From Desulfamplus sp. (GTDB taxonomy: Bacteria; Desulfobacterota; Desulfobacteria; Desulfobacterales; Desulfobacteraceae): DNA of 41,635 nucleotides. How positions within the stretch are numbered: position 1 is the stretch's first letter; each line of letters opens with the position of its first letter. The stretch is from NCBI GenBank assembly GCA_015232555.1, contig JADFZJ010000036.1, forward strand, positions 1 through 41,635, written 5' to 3'. Positions 26,462 through 35,616 of this stretch are shown one piece after another. The notes below the pieces were generated by a model. It searched no databases, was not told the origin of the DNA, and saw nothing but the letters and a program-made list of their open reading frames with translations. The translations under genes and the position numbers were made by a program.

Positions 26462-28159
26462 ATGACACCTGATAACATAACACTAATGCTCCTCTCTCTT
26501 GGAATTTTGCTTGGTGCGGCAAGAACTCTTGGTGAGCTTGCCCAACGTTTTCATCAACCTGCTGTAGTAGGCGAACTGCTTGCCGGAGTTTTGCTTGGTC
26601 CCACTGTTTTAGGAACTATAGCCCCAGCATTAAACCTATTTTTATTTCCGCCAAATGGTCCAAACGCAATTGCACTTGATGCCATATCAAACCTTGCCAT
26701 TGTGCTTTTTCTTATGGTTGCTGGTATAGAAGTTGATCTGTCAACTATCTGGAAGCAAGGACGGTTAGGGCTGAAAGTTGGTATTACAAGCGTTGTAATA
26801 CCATTTGGTTTAACTTTTCTGACCGCATGGATTTTTCCACAGATATTTGGCAAGCAGATAGAGGTTAATCAGCTTGTGTTTGCTCTGTTCATTGCAACGG
26901 CAATTTCAATTTCAGCTCTTCCAATTATTGCCAAAACGCTTATGGATATGGACCTTTATCGAAGTGAGCTTGGAATGGTTGTGGTAAGTGCCGCAATCTT
27001 TAACGACATTGTTGGATGGATAGTTTTTGCCGTTGTTCTTGGGCTTATGGGTGGAGCATCAACTGAGGGTAATCACATAGTTTTAACGATTTTCCTGACC
27101 CTTGGATTTGCTGGCACTATGCTGACATTGGGGCGGTGGCTGATTGACAAAGTGTTGCCATTTGTTCAGGCTTATACAAGGTGGCCAGGTGGAGAACTTA
27201 GCTTTGCTCTTGTCCTTGCACTGCTTGGGGCATCATTTACAGAATGGATAGGAATACATGCTATTTTTGGGGCTTTTTTAGTAGGTGCTGCAATTGGAGA
27301 TTCATCTCATTTGAGAGAGCATACCCGAGTGATTATTGACAAGTTTGTTTCTTTTATATTTGCACCTCTATTTTTTGCGAGCATTGGACTGAAAATAAAC
27401 TTTATGACCCATTTTGATTTTAGCTTAGTTTTAACAGTTTTAATGGTTGCCTGTATATTCAAGTTAATCGGTGGAACATTCGGTGCACGCTGGGGCAAGA
27501 TGTCTGCCCGTGAATCTTTAGCAGTTGGATTTGCAATGGTTTCAGTTGGTGCTATGGGAATTATTATAGGACTTCTTGCCTTAGAGTATAGAATTATCAA
27601 TCAGAGGCTCTTTGTGGCATTGGTTGTAATGGCAATTGTAACGTCAATGATAAGCGGTCCTGCCATGCGGCTGATTCTTAGTCCTGTAAAATCATGGCAG
27701 CTTAAAGATGCTCTATTCTCAAAACTTTTCATAAGGGAGTTAAAAGCTCTTTCTCGGCGTGATGTGATTAATGAGATGGTTCAAATTGTATGCAGAGAAT
27801 TTAGTTTAGACAATAACGAGTTAGAGCGTATTGTATGGGAGCGGGAAAAGGCAATGAGTACAGGAATTGGTAAAGGAGTTGCCCTTCCGCACGCCCGGGT
27901 TGAAGGGCTTGCTTATCCGCTTGTAGCAGTGGGAATTTCTGATACTGGAATTGATTTTGATGCTCCTGACGGCAAACCCGCTAATATTATCTTTCTTGTG
28001 CTCACCCCTGATAGTGCTCCAGAGTCTCAGCTTAATATTGTTTCTGAGATTGCAAGGCTTTTCCGCAATCAACCTATACTCCAGAGCACTCTTAAAACAA
28101 GAACTTTTACCGATTTTTTAGCGTTGATAAAGAGTCAGTCTATGCCCAAACAGACCTGA
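26462..28159 (+). CDS. CPA2 cation/proton antiporter with C-terminal PTS EIIA domain
   Basis: 565 residues. Residues 1 to about 405 form a Na+(K+)/H+ exchanger domain of the CPA2 type with about 12 helices: FHQPAVVGELLAGVLLGPTV, FLMVAGIEVDLS, and ISISALPIIAKTL then FNDIVGWI near the ion site. Residues about 425-560 are a PTS EIIA type-2 domain with the phosphorylatable histidine H477 in GKGVALPHARVEG and VFLVLTP-like IIFLVLTPDSAPESQL. Antiporters carrying an EIIA domain are known; the histidine suggests control by PTS phosphorylation, which is inference. No other PTS gene is in the window. It is convergent with the DUF523 gene; the 70 bases between them show no strong terminator. Confidence 0.9.
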   Translation: MTPDNITLMLLSLGILLGAARTLGELAQRFHQPAVVGELLAGVLLGPTVLGTIAPALNLFLFPPNGPNAIALDAISNLAIVLFLMVAGIEVDLSTIWKQGRLGLKVGITSVVIPFGLTFLTAWIFPQIFGKQIEVNQLVFALFIATAISISALPIIAKTLMDMDLYRSELGMVVVSAAIFNDIVGWIVFAVVLGLMGGASTEGNHIVLTIFLTLGFAGTMLTLGRWLIDKVLPFVQAYTRWPGGELSFALVLALLGASFTEWIGIHAIFGAFLVGAAIGDSSHLREHTRVIIDKFVSFIFAPLFFASIGLKINFMTHFDFSLVLTVLMVACIFKLIGGTFGARWGKMSARESLAVGFAMVSVGAMGIIIGLLALEYRIINQRLFVALVVMAIVTSMISGPAMRLILSPVKSWQLKDALFSKLFIRELKALSRRDVINEMVQIVCREFSLDNNELERIVWEREKAMSTGIGKGVALPHARVEGLAYPLVAVGISDTGIDFDAPDGKPANIIFLVLTPDSAPESQLNIVSEIARLFRNQPILQSTLKTRTFTDFLALIKSQSMPKQT

Positions 28160-28229
28160 TTATAAACGATTTATGATCTTTACAGGCAGCATAAGGCAGT
28201 ATGGAAAGGCAGTGCTATTTGACAGGATA

Positions 28230-29267
28230 TCAGTAGTAATTTCTCAGCTTCAACTCAACTGGATGTGGGTTTAGATATGTCTGCTGGCTCAAATATTTCT
28301 CATCATATTTGAGTACATAGTGTTTAATAAGAGTTATTGGCACAATCAACGGAACATATCCCAATCTGTAATGGTCAAAATTGGTCAAAAGCTCTGACTT
28401 TTCTCGTGCGTCAATCTGCTGTTTAAAATATCCCATCATGTGTTGGAGAACATTTATATTTTTAGAAGTAGTAGTAAGAAGTTTCAAGGCTTGAAGTAGA
28501 AGAGCCTCATACTGCTCAAGCAGAACTTCACGCTCAATAGATTTGCAATCTGCAACAAGTTTTCCCATCTGCCGATATATCTTTTCACTGTGAGAGAGCA
28601 AAAGCAGCTTGTTTTTTGTATGAAAATCCACAAGAGCACCCATTCGTCCAGAGCCTTGACTTAAGCTGTGCGTATCTCCATTTTCATAAAAGCTGCTGTT
28701 AATTGAAGCGGTTCTCTGTCTAAAACCTTTAATTACATCTCTCCACCGTTTTAAAGTGAAGATGTTTTCAATAAAGTTTTCCCTTAACTTTGGATCATGA
28801 AGCCTGCCAGACTCTTCAACTGGTATTCTTGGGAAATGTTTTGTAAATGCCCGAGCAAAAAGCCCAACTCCATTATTACTCTTAACGTCTCCGTCCTCTC
28901 CATAGACCTTAATTCTATATAATCCGCTGCTTGGAGATTTGTTTTTGAATATAAAGCCGCATAAATCCTGACTCTCAAGGAATTTGAGCTTTTCTGGTAT
29001 CCACTCCTGCATCATAGAAGTTTTATCAATACCTGTTTTCTGGGTCATCAATTTAGGGTTATCAACATCTCCAACTAAGCGTATTGCCTCTCTTGGAACA
29101 GGCATACCGCACTCAACTTCAGGGCAGACTGGAACATACTCAAGAAACTGACCAAGAGTTCCAGTCAAAAAAGGGTCATGGCTATGCCCGCCGTCATACC
29201 TTACATTTTTGCCCAAAAGACATGTGCTTATTCCAATTTTAATGGAGTCAATAGGTTCGTATGTCAT
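28230..29267 (-). CDS. DUF523-DUF1722 protein (YbgA-like C-terminal domain)
   Basis: 345 residues. The N-terminal half (DUF523) begins IGISTCLLGKNVRYDGGHS, then VCPEVECGMPVPREAIRL and FKNKSPSSGL, with the paired cysteines usual in that family. The C-terminal half (DUF1722, YbgA) has FHTKNKLLLLSHSEKIYRQM and ends with a Leu/Tyr-rich segment followed by YLNPHPVELKLRN. A Ser/Gly/Asn-rich insert (about residues 188-207) sits at the domain junction. The biochemical role of the fusion is not established; relatives have been tied to 2-thiouracil desulfidation and to DNA photolyase neighbours, which does not help here. It is the last gene of the minus-strand run. Confidence 0.85.
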   Translation of the reverse strand: MTYEPIDSIKIGISTCLLGKNVRYDGGHSHDPFLTGTLGQFLEYVPVCPEVECGMPVPREAIRLVGDVDNPKLMTQKTGIDKTSMMQEWIPEKLKFLESQDLCGFIFKNKSPSSGLYRIKVYGEDGDVKSNNGVGLFARAFTKHFPRIPVEESGRLHDPKLRENFIENIFTLKRWRDVIKGFRQRTASINSSFYENGDTHSLSQGSGRMGALVDFHTKNKLLLLSHSEKIYRQMGKLVADCKSIEREVLLEQYEALLLQALKLLTTTSKNINVLQHMMGYFKQQIDAREKSELLTNFDHYRLGYVPLIVPITLIKHYVLKYDEKYLSQQTYLNPHPVELKLRNYY

Positions 29268-29298
29268 GCTTTTCCCCCTGAATGAGTAATTTATCTGA

Positions 29299-30594
29299 TT
29301 ATTCTGTCAAATCAATAAGTTTTACTAAAATGACGGAACGTTTTGTTTTTTTCAAAACAGAGCATTCATAACCGCTAAAAGTAATTTTATCTTTAGTATT
29401 GGGTATTCTTCCTAATTGCAGAAGAAGATACCCTGCAAGAGTTTCATAGTGCTCGCCATTCTCGATTATTGGATGCGGTAACAGCTCATTTATATCATCA
29501 AGCGTAGCTGAAGCGGCTACAGTATATGTTTTTTCTCCTGTCTTTTCAACAACAGGCATTTCATTATCATATTCATCCTGTATTTCACCAACCAGCTCCT
29601 CTAAAATATCTTCCATTGTAATTATGCCTTCAAAACCGCCATATTCATTTATGACTCCTGCTATCTGCTGATGTTGTAACTGAAATTCATTTAGTAGTTG
29701 TCCAATTCGTTTTGTCTCTGGAACAAACATCATATTACGCATTATATCACGAAGGTCAAAAGAGTTATTCTTTCTTGCTTTTAACAAAATATCCTTAAGA
29801 TAAACGACACCTATAATATTGTCAAAATTATTCTCGTAACAAGGTATTCTTGTGTAACTCTCCTCAATTGCTTTTTCAAGAGTTGATTCATTGAAATCGT
29901 TTACATCTATCGTAAATACCTGCATTCTTGGAACCATTATCTGTCTCGCTGTCTGTTCTGAAAAATCAAACGCATTTTTTATTATTTTATAATCAGATGC
30001 CTCAATAACACCGCTCTCTTTGCCCTGTTCAACCAAATATTTAAGCTCTTCGCTGCTATGCACCTCAATACCGTGTATGGAAGTAAGACCAACGATTGTA
30101 AGTAATAAATTAGCTATTCCATTTAACACCCATATAAACGGTCTGAATACTAAAAAAAAGAATTGAAGAGGATAGGCTATCAATAAAGTTGTTGATTCTG
30201 GACGCTGTATAGCGATTGACTTAGGGGCAAGTTCTCCAAAAACAATATGCAAAACTGTAATAGTCGTGAAGGCAATAGGTAAAGCAATATCATCTGCTAA
30301 TTCAGGATTGATAGTTATGCCAATAACCTCCAACAGTTTTATTATTATTTTGGAGACAACAGGTTCTCCAATCCAGCCCAATCCTAAACTTGCAAGTGTT
30401 ATTCCTAACTGGGTTGCTGCAAGATAACCGTCAAGATTAGATACAATGTGTTTTGATAATATTGCGGCATTGTTGCCAGATTGAGCCTTCAATTCAAGCT
30501 GTGAAGCTCTTATTTTTACGATAGCAAACTCAGAAGCCACAAAAAAACCGTTTAAAAAGACAAGAAGCAAAGTAATAATTATTTCAAAAAACAT
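29299..30594 (-). CDS. HlyC/CorC (CNNM-type) membrane protein with CBS domains
   Basis: 431 residues. The N-terminal CNNM/DUF21 domain has three to four helices (VFLNGFFVASEFAIVKIR, YLAATQLGITLASLGLGWIG, VLHIVFGELAPKSIAIQ). A CBS pair follows (QIMVPRMQVFTIDVND, RIPCYENNFDNIIGVVYLKD, INEYGGFEGIITMEDILEEL). The C-terminal CorC/HlyC domain contains YETLAGYLLLQLGRIP. The family is linked with Mg2+/Co2+ handling or membrane-stress tolerance. It starts 33 bases after the TraB stop and ends 31 bases before the DUF523 start, so it sits inside an operon. Confidence 0.93.
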   Translation of the reverse strand: MFFEIIITLLLVFLNGFFVASEFAIVKIRASQLELKAQSGNNAAILSKHIVSNLDGYLAATQLGITLASLGLGWIGEPVVSKIIIKLLEVIGITINPELADDIALPIAFTTITVLHIVFGELAPKSIAIQRPESTTLLIAYPLQFFFLVFRPFIWVLNGIANLLLTIVGLTSIHGIEVHSSEELKYLVEQGKESGVIEASDYKIIKNAFDFSEQTARQIMVPRMQVFTIDVNDFNESTLEKAIEESYTRIPCYENNFDNIIGVVYLKDILLKARKNNSFDLRDIMRNMMFVPETKRIGQLLNEFQLQHQQIAGVINEYGGFEGIITMEDILEELVGEIQDEYDNEMPVVEKTGEKTYTVAASATLDDINELLPHPIIENGEHYETLAGYLLLQLGRIPNTKDKITFSGYECSVLKKTKRSVILVKLIDLTE

Positions 30595-30627
30595 TATTAT
30601 TATCCTGTTATTATTTATATGAAAGTC

Positions 30628-31893
30628 TCAATTCATTATTCTTAACATTAAAGGTATAGCTGTAAATACTCCAATGGTAGCACCTAAATTGGTAAATACA
30701 ACAACCAGCAGAATCCTTGTAACATTATTCCGCCAAAAACCTTTTACAGACATAATATCAGTTGGAATAGATTCAAGGTCTCTTACTTTTGGTTTTCTTG
30801 AGACAGCTTCTACAAGTCCTGACACCCAGCCCGCTGCAATCATTGGGTGCAAGATGGTAATTGGTGCGGCAATCATGGCAGATATGATGCTGTAAGGGTG
30901 TGCAAGTGCAGCAAGAGCACCCAATCCCGCAAAAAGAGCATTGACCCCGATCCATAGCCAGATCATATCTGTTCCAGTTTCGCTGCCCTTCATAAAAAAG
31001 CCAGCAGCAAAAAGGACCACAATGAGCACTGGAATCAGCCACTTCATTGTTTTTGAGAAATTGCCTGGTTCTGGAAGCGTTTCAAGTGCTTCAATATCAA
31101 TCTCTTTCTCCTGATTTTTTCCAGATTCTCTCTCCATGCTTAAACTATGCACTTTATAGTCCATATATCTTCTGATACCTGGCACATGACCTGCTCCTAC
31201 AACAGCAACAATATTTTCCCCGGGAGCTGTCTTTATTTTTGCTGCCAAATACTTATCTCGCTCATCAATAAGAACCTTTTCCATTATAGGATGCGATTTT
31301 TTTACATCTGCTAAAAGAGTCTGCAAAATATCCTCCTGCTTCATCTTCTCGACATCTTCTTCGGTAATATCTTCCGAGCCTGCAAGAGAGAGAACCAATT
31401 GAAACATCAGCTTTATCTTTTCCCAGAATCCCATGCCTCGCCATACCCTTGTTAGGGTTATCTGTATCTCGCGATCAACTGGAACAAGAGTCGCCCCTTG
31501 AGTCTCAGCAGCTTCAATAGCATTAACCATCTCTTGACCCGGTTTTATATTAAATTTTTCAGCTAACCGTTTTTGAAAAGATGCAAGCATAAGATTAATA
31601 AGCAGTAGCATTGATTTTTTTTCGCGGATAACCTTTACAATATCCATATTCCGCCAACCTTCCCTGTCACGGATCGATTTAAGGCGTGTTGCACAAAGCT
31701 CCACACATACTGTATCTGGCTTTTCCTGATAAATCACATCTTTTACAAGCTCTGCACTCTCTTTAGATACATGGGCTGTGCCAATTAAGGTGATATTTTT
31801 CCCATTGCAAAATATTCTTTCAACCATTTTGTTTTCTATTTTTTTAACAGCACTATTTTCTATGCTCTCAATTGTGCTCTCTTCTTCCGTCAT
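30628..31893 (-). CDS. TraB/PrgY-family membrane protein
   Basis: 421 residues. The N-terminal domain shows the TraB signatures: LIGTAHVSKESAELV, DTVCVELCATR and the late VVGAGHVPGIRRYM. These GxxH and E motifs are related to TIKI/GumN metal-dependent proteases, but bacterial TraB-family proteins are mostly known as pheromone-shutdown (PrgY) factors of unproven chemistry. The C-terminal third has about four membrane helices (TMKWLIPVLIVVLFAAGFF, HPYSIISAMIAAPITILHP, ILLVVVFTNLGATIGVFTAI). It begins 59 bases after the hybrid kinase gene. Confidence 0.88.
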   Translation of the reverse strand: MTEEESTIESIENSAVKKIENKMVERIFCNGKNITLIGTAHVSKESAELVKDVIYQEKPDTVCVELCATRLKSIRDREGWRNMDIVKVIREKKSMLLLINLMLASFQKRLAEKFNIKPGQEMVNAIEAAETQGATLVPVDREIQITLTRVWRGMGFWEKIKLMFQLVLSLAGSEDITEEDVEKMKQEDILQTLLADVKKSHPIMEKVLIDERDKYLAAKIKTAPGENIVAVVGAGHVPGIRRYMDYKVHSLSMERESGKNQEKEIDIEALETLPEPGNFSKTMKWLIPVLIVVLFAAGFFMKGSETGTDMIWLWIGVNALFAGLGALAALAHPYSIISAMIAAPITILHPMIAAGWVSGLVEAVSRKPKVRDLESIPTDIMSVKGFWRNNVTRILLVVVFTNLGATIGVFTAIPLMLRIMN

Positions 31894-31952
31894 AAATCTA
31901 TCCTTTTTATAATTATCTTATCAGTAAGAAATTTCAATCCAACAATTCTAAT

Positions 31953-34900
31953 TTAAAACTTATTTTTTTCAATCGCTTCATTCAGAATCTTAAACTCATT
32001 TTTTAGTTCAAATATCAGAGCCTTTACATCATCCAGATTACAGTCAGCAGCCATTTTCTCAATCTCAAATGCTTTTACCCTCAGCCTCTCTCCGCCAATT
32101 TGAGATGCTGACCCCTTGATGGTATGTGCCTGACGTTTAACACCTGGTGCATCCATTTTGTCTATATAACTGCATAATGTTTCTATCTGATTTGGGGTAT
32201 CTTCAATAAAACTATCTATTACTATGCGTGCAAGCTCTTCATCATTCATGATTCTTATCATCATTGAAGCTCTATCCCAAATGGGAATAGATGACTGTTT
32301 CTGTTTTGACGGCTCTTTTTTGTATTTTATGTGAGGTAAAAGCCATCTTTTGATCATCAGTGCCAAATCATCAGGATCAACAGGCTTTGATATATAGTCG
32401 TTCATACCTGCATCAAGGCACTTATCACGATCTCCTTGCATTGCATTTGCTGTCATGGCAATAATTGGAACATTCGGGTTCAGAACTTCTGACTCTCGGC
32501 TTCGTATTTGACGGGTAGCTTCAAATCCATCCATTTCGGGCATCTGTACATCCATCAAGACAAGATCATAATGAACCTGTTTCAAAGCATTAATTGCATC
32601 TAATCCGTTGCTCGCAATATCTGCTTGAAGTCCTATTTTATTTATAATACCGATTGCCACCAGTTGATTTGTTATGTTGTCCTCTGCAAGAAGGATTTTG
32701 GCTTTTTTGTCTGTAAACAGACCAGATTTAATTGTTGCAGTATAGCTGGCTTCATAAGGCTTATATTGCGGTGATTGTTCTGATTTGCCTTGTGTTTTAC
32801 TGTTCTTACCTGCTAATGCTGATGCAATAACAGCCATAAGCTCATTGTATCTAACAGGTTTTGTCAAATAACCATCAAACCCTGTTGTTTTAAAATGTTT
32901 ACAATCACCCTTGTCTCCAATTGATGTGAGCATAACCATACGTATATCTGCAATACGAGAATCAGATTTGATTCTCCGTCCAACCTCCTCTCCATCCATG
33001 CCCGGCATCTGCATATCAATAATTGCTACCTTGAACGGATCATTATTTTCAACTGCATGATAAATAGATTGAAGTGCCTGAAAGCCATCTACTGCCTCTG
33101 ACGGACGCATTCCCCATGATGTCAGACGTTTCATCAAAATCTGACGGTTTGTAGAGTTATCATCTATTATCAAAGCACTAACTCCGTTAAGATCAGCAGA
33201 TTGCTGATTCTGTTGACTACTCTCCCCCCCTTCCGTCTGTCTAAGAAAACATGCGGTAAACCAAAACTCTGAGCCCTTGCCCTCTTCGCTGTGGACACCT
33301 ATCTTGCCGCCCATAAGCTCTGATAACTGTTTGGAGATTGCTAAACCAAGCCCTGTGCCTCCATATTTTCTTGTAGTTGAAGTATCTGCCTGACTGAACT
33401 TATCAAAGAGCATATCTATTTTATCTTCAGGGATACCAATACCTGTGTCTCGAACAGAAAAGCGGAGCATAACTTTGTTCTCCTGAGAAAGAGACCCTTT
33501 TTGCCCCTTTTCTATTTGTGGCTTCATACTCCCTGTCTCTGGCTTCACACTCGCTGTCTCTTGTCCCAAATTATCATTACAGACAGAGAAGTTTGTAGAT
33601 ACACACGCGACACGCACCACCACTTCACCACTCTCTGTGAACTTGATAGCATTTCCTGTCAGATTGGTGAGAATCTGACGCAGCCTTCCAGGATCTCCAT
33701 TTAGCAGAAGCGGTACATCAAGGTCAGTATCCCAGATAAGTTCAAGACCCTTTTCTTGAGCACGACGAGCAAGATCACAGGCAAAATCCTCAAGCACCTC
33801 TGCTAAATCAAAATCAACACTCTCAAGGTCAAGTTTTTTTGCCTCAATCTTGGAAAAATCAAGAATGTCATTAATAAGAGTCAAAAGAGATTCAGCACTT
33901 GAACGGACAATCTGGGCAAAACGGTGCTGCTCTTCTGTAAGCTCTGTATCTAAAAGAAGAGCGGTCATGCCGATAACTCCGTTCATTGGAGTTCGGATTT
34001 CATGGCTCATGTTTGCCAAAAACTCACTCTTGGCAATGTCTGCCATCTGTGCCTTTACAGCCATTTCATTGGCTTTTTCTATGGCATCTTCAAGCTGATG
34101 GTTGGTATCAACAAGATTTTGTTCAGCTATTTTACGTTCAGTGATATCCCTTATGGCTACACATCTCATATCTTTGCTATTATAAACAATCTCTGTTGCC
34201 TGAACCTCTACCCATATCAACTCTCCACTCTTTTTCATAATTTGAATTTCATAGGGTGATACAAATTTTTTATCTATTTTCTCGAATATTATTTTATGGA
34301 ATTGTTCAGGTATAAATAAATGAAAAATGTTTTTACCCAGCATCTCCTCTTTAGTGTAACCTGTCAACCCGATTGCTGAATGGTTAAAGTCGATTATCAC
34401 ACCTTTGTCGTGAAAAAATATAGTCTCAAAAGTAAGATCAGAAAGGTTTCTGTAACGCTCTTCACTCTGCCGTAATTCAACAGTCAGCTTATCTGATATC
34501 TGCTGTGCCATAAAACGGGTGTTTTGTAAAAAAAAGATTAATCCTGAAAGAAGAAGGGTTATAACCACTCCACCAAACATCACCAACCACACATCTGTCG
34601 AGTTTAGAGGTGAATCTTCTAACCCTTTTGTAAAGTGCAGTGTCCAGAGGCGACCGCCAAAAATAATAGGGATATCCATTTTAAATCGTGATACGCAGAG
34701 ATCTATGTTTTGGGGCTGGTTTGACTGGCTGTCATAAAGTAGAGAGTCCGATGATAGATTCTCTCCATCAAAAATCTGTAACCTAATACGTTTTTCACCA
34801 CGCAGATCCCATCCACCCAAAATCCCGTGCATAAGATCAACCATCCTGTATGGACTATAGACCCAGCCATGCAGAGCTGCACGGCGTTGTTCAACTGTAT

Positions 34901-35570
34901 CTGTATCCATTCCATTACGATAAACTGGAACATACATCAACGTTCCGGGCTGTACATCTGTTTCTGTCTCCTGTATCAGCTTAACTTTTCCTGAAAGTGC
35001 TGCTTTATCTTCATCTCTTGCCCTCTCCATTGCAACACGGCGGATAGACTCAGAAAACATATCATACCCAAACGCACGAAGGTTGCGACCTTCAAACGGT
35101 TCAAGATAGATGATTGAGCTGTAGATATCACGCTTGCCTTCTGGTCTTACACGATAATCAGGAAATCCCTCATTGCGGATTTTTTGTTCATGCTCTGCCA
35201 AATGTTCACGCTGGATAAAAACAGAAAAACCTATCCCCTCTATCCCCGGAAGATGCTCTTCAACCCGTTGTCTCAAGGTAAATGTATGCCACCCTTGCCT
35301 TGTGGTATTTGCAGTACTATAAAAAAAGGCGGCACCGCTTCTCAATATCAAGGCATGGGCATTGAGGCGTTGAATAATTGCAAGCCTGATTTCGTTACAT
35401 GCAAACTCAAACTCTACCTGTTTCTGAGTTTCTGAATGAGTTTTGACATAAAGGACAGCAAAGGCGGTTATAATAAGTCCTGCAGCAAGTATAACCCATA
35501 CTAACCAGATGCTACGGTTTGAACTCGCTTCAGGCGAAGATTTTTTTCCATTCATTGTCTTAGTCGTCAT
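31953..35570 (-). CDS. hybrid histidine kinase CHASE-PAS-HisKA-HATPase-REC-REC-HPt
   Basis: 1205 residues, a BarA-type phosphorelay sensor. The first helix is at about 20-44, then a periplasmic CHASE domain ([58 protein letters not shown]) and a second helix near 325-345. A PAS domain (about 365-485) precedes the H-box [19 protein letters not shown] with H523. The ATPase domain has the N-box [18 protein letters not shown] and the TGLGLAIS lid. REC1 has phospho-Asp D852, REC2 has D1007, and the HPt has H1149 in [13 protein letters not shown] 40-residue low-complexity insert (about 655-697) splits the ATPase domain before DTGIGIP. No cognate output regulator is adjacent. It lies 46 bases after the second kinase gene. 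Confidence 0.95.
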   Translation of the reverse strand: MTTKTMNGKKSSPEASSNRSIWLVWVILAAGLIITAFAVLYVKTHSETQKQVEFEFACNEIRLAIIQRLNAHALILRSGAAFFYSTANTTRQGWHTFTLRQRVEEHLPGIEGIGFSVFIQREHLAEHEQKIRNEGFPDYRVRPEGKRDIYSSIIYLEPFEGRNLRAFGYDMFSESIRRVAMERARDEDKAALSGKVKLIQETETDVQPGTLMYVPVYRNGMDTDTVEQRRAALHGWVYSPYRMVDLMHGILGGWDLRGEKRIRLQIFDGENLSSDSLLYDSQSNQPQNIDLCVSRFKMDIPIIFGGRLWTLHFTKGLEDSPLNSTDVWLVMFGGVVITLLLSGLIFFLQNTRFMAQQISDKLTVELRQSEERYRNLSDLTFETIFFHDKGVIIDFNHSAIGLTGYTKEEMLGKNIFHLFIPEQFHKIIFEKIDKKFVSPYEIQIMKKSGELIWVEVQATEIVYNSKDMRCVAIRDITERKIAEQNLVDTNHQLEDAIEKANEMAVKAQMADIAKSEFLANMSHEIRTPMNGVIGMTALLLDTELTEEQHRFAQIVRSSAESLLTLINDILDFSKIEAKKLDLESVDFDLAEVLEDFACDLARRAQEKGLELIWDTDLDVPLLLNGDPGRLRQILTNLTGNAIKFTESGEVVVRVACVSTNFSVCNDNLGQETASVKPETGSMKPQIEKGQKGSLSQENKVMLRFSVRDTGIGIPEDKIDMLFDKFSQADTSTTRKYGGTGLGLAISKQLSELMGGKIGVHSEEGKGSEFWFTACFLRQTEGGESSQQNQQSADLNGVSALIIDDNSTNRQILMKRLTSWGMRPSEAVDGFQALQSIYHAVENNDPFKVAIIDMQMPGMDGEEVGRRIKSDSRIADIRMVMLTSIGDKGDCKHFKTTGFDGYLTKPVRYNELMAVIASALAGKNSKTQGKSEQSPQYKPYEASYTATIKSGLFTDKKAKILLAEDNITNQLVAIGIINKIGLQADIASNGLDAINALKQVHYDLVLMDVQMPEMDGFEATRQIRSRESEVLNPNVPIIAMTANAMQGDRDKCLDAGMNDYISKPVDPDDLALMIKRWLLPHIKYKKEPSKQKQSSIPIWDRASMMIRIMNDEELARIVIDSFIEDTPNQIETLCSYIDKMDAPGVKRQAHTIKGSASQIGGERLRVKAFEIEKMAADCNLDDVKALIFELKNEFKILNEAIEKNKF
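33520..33561 (-). repeat. 2 x 21-bp tandem repeat inside the kinase ATPase domain
   Basis: Bases 33520-33540 and 33541-33561 are the same 21-base unit with two changes. On the coding strand they encode ETASVKP and ETGSMKP. The repeat is in frame and lies within the low-complexity insert between the N-box and DTGIGIP. Confidence 0.9.
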
Positions 35571-35616
35571 ATTGCTTTATTAAGATACTTTCACATAAAA
35601 AACTGTTTAAATATTT

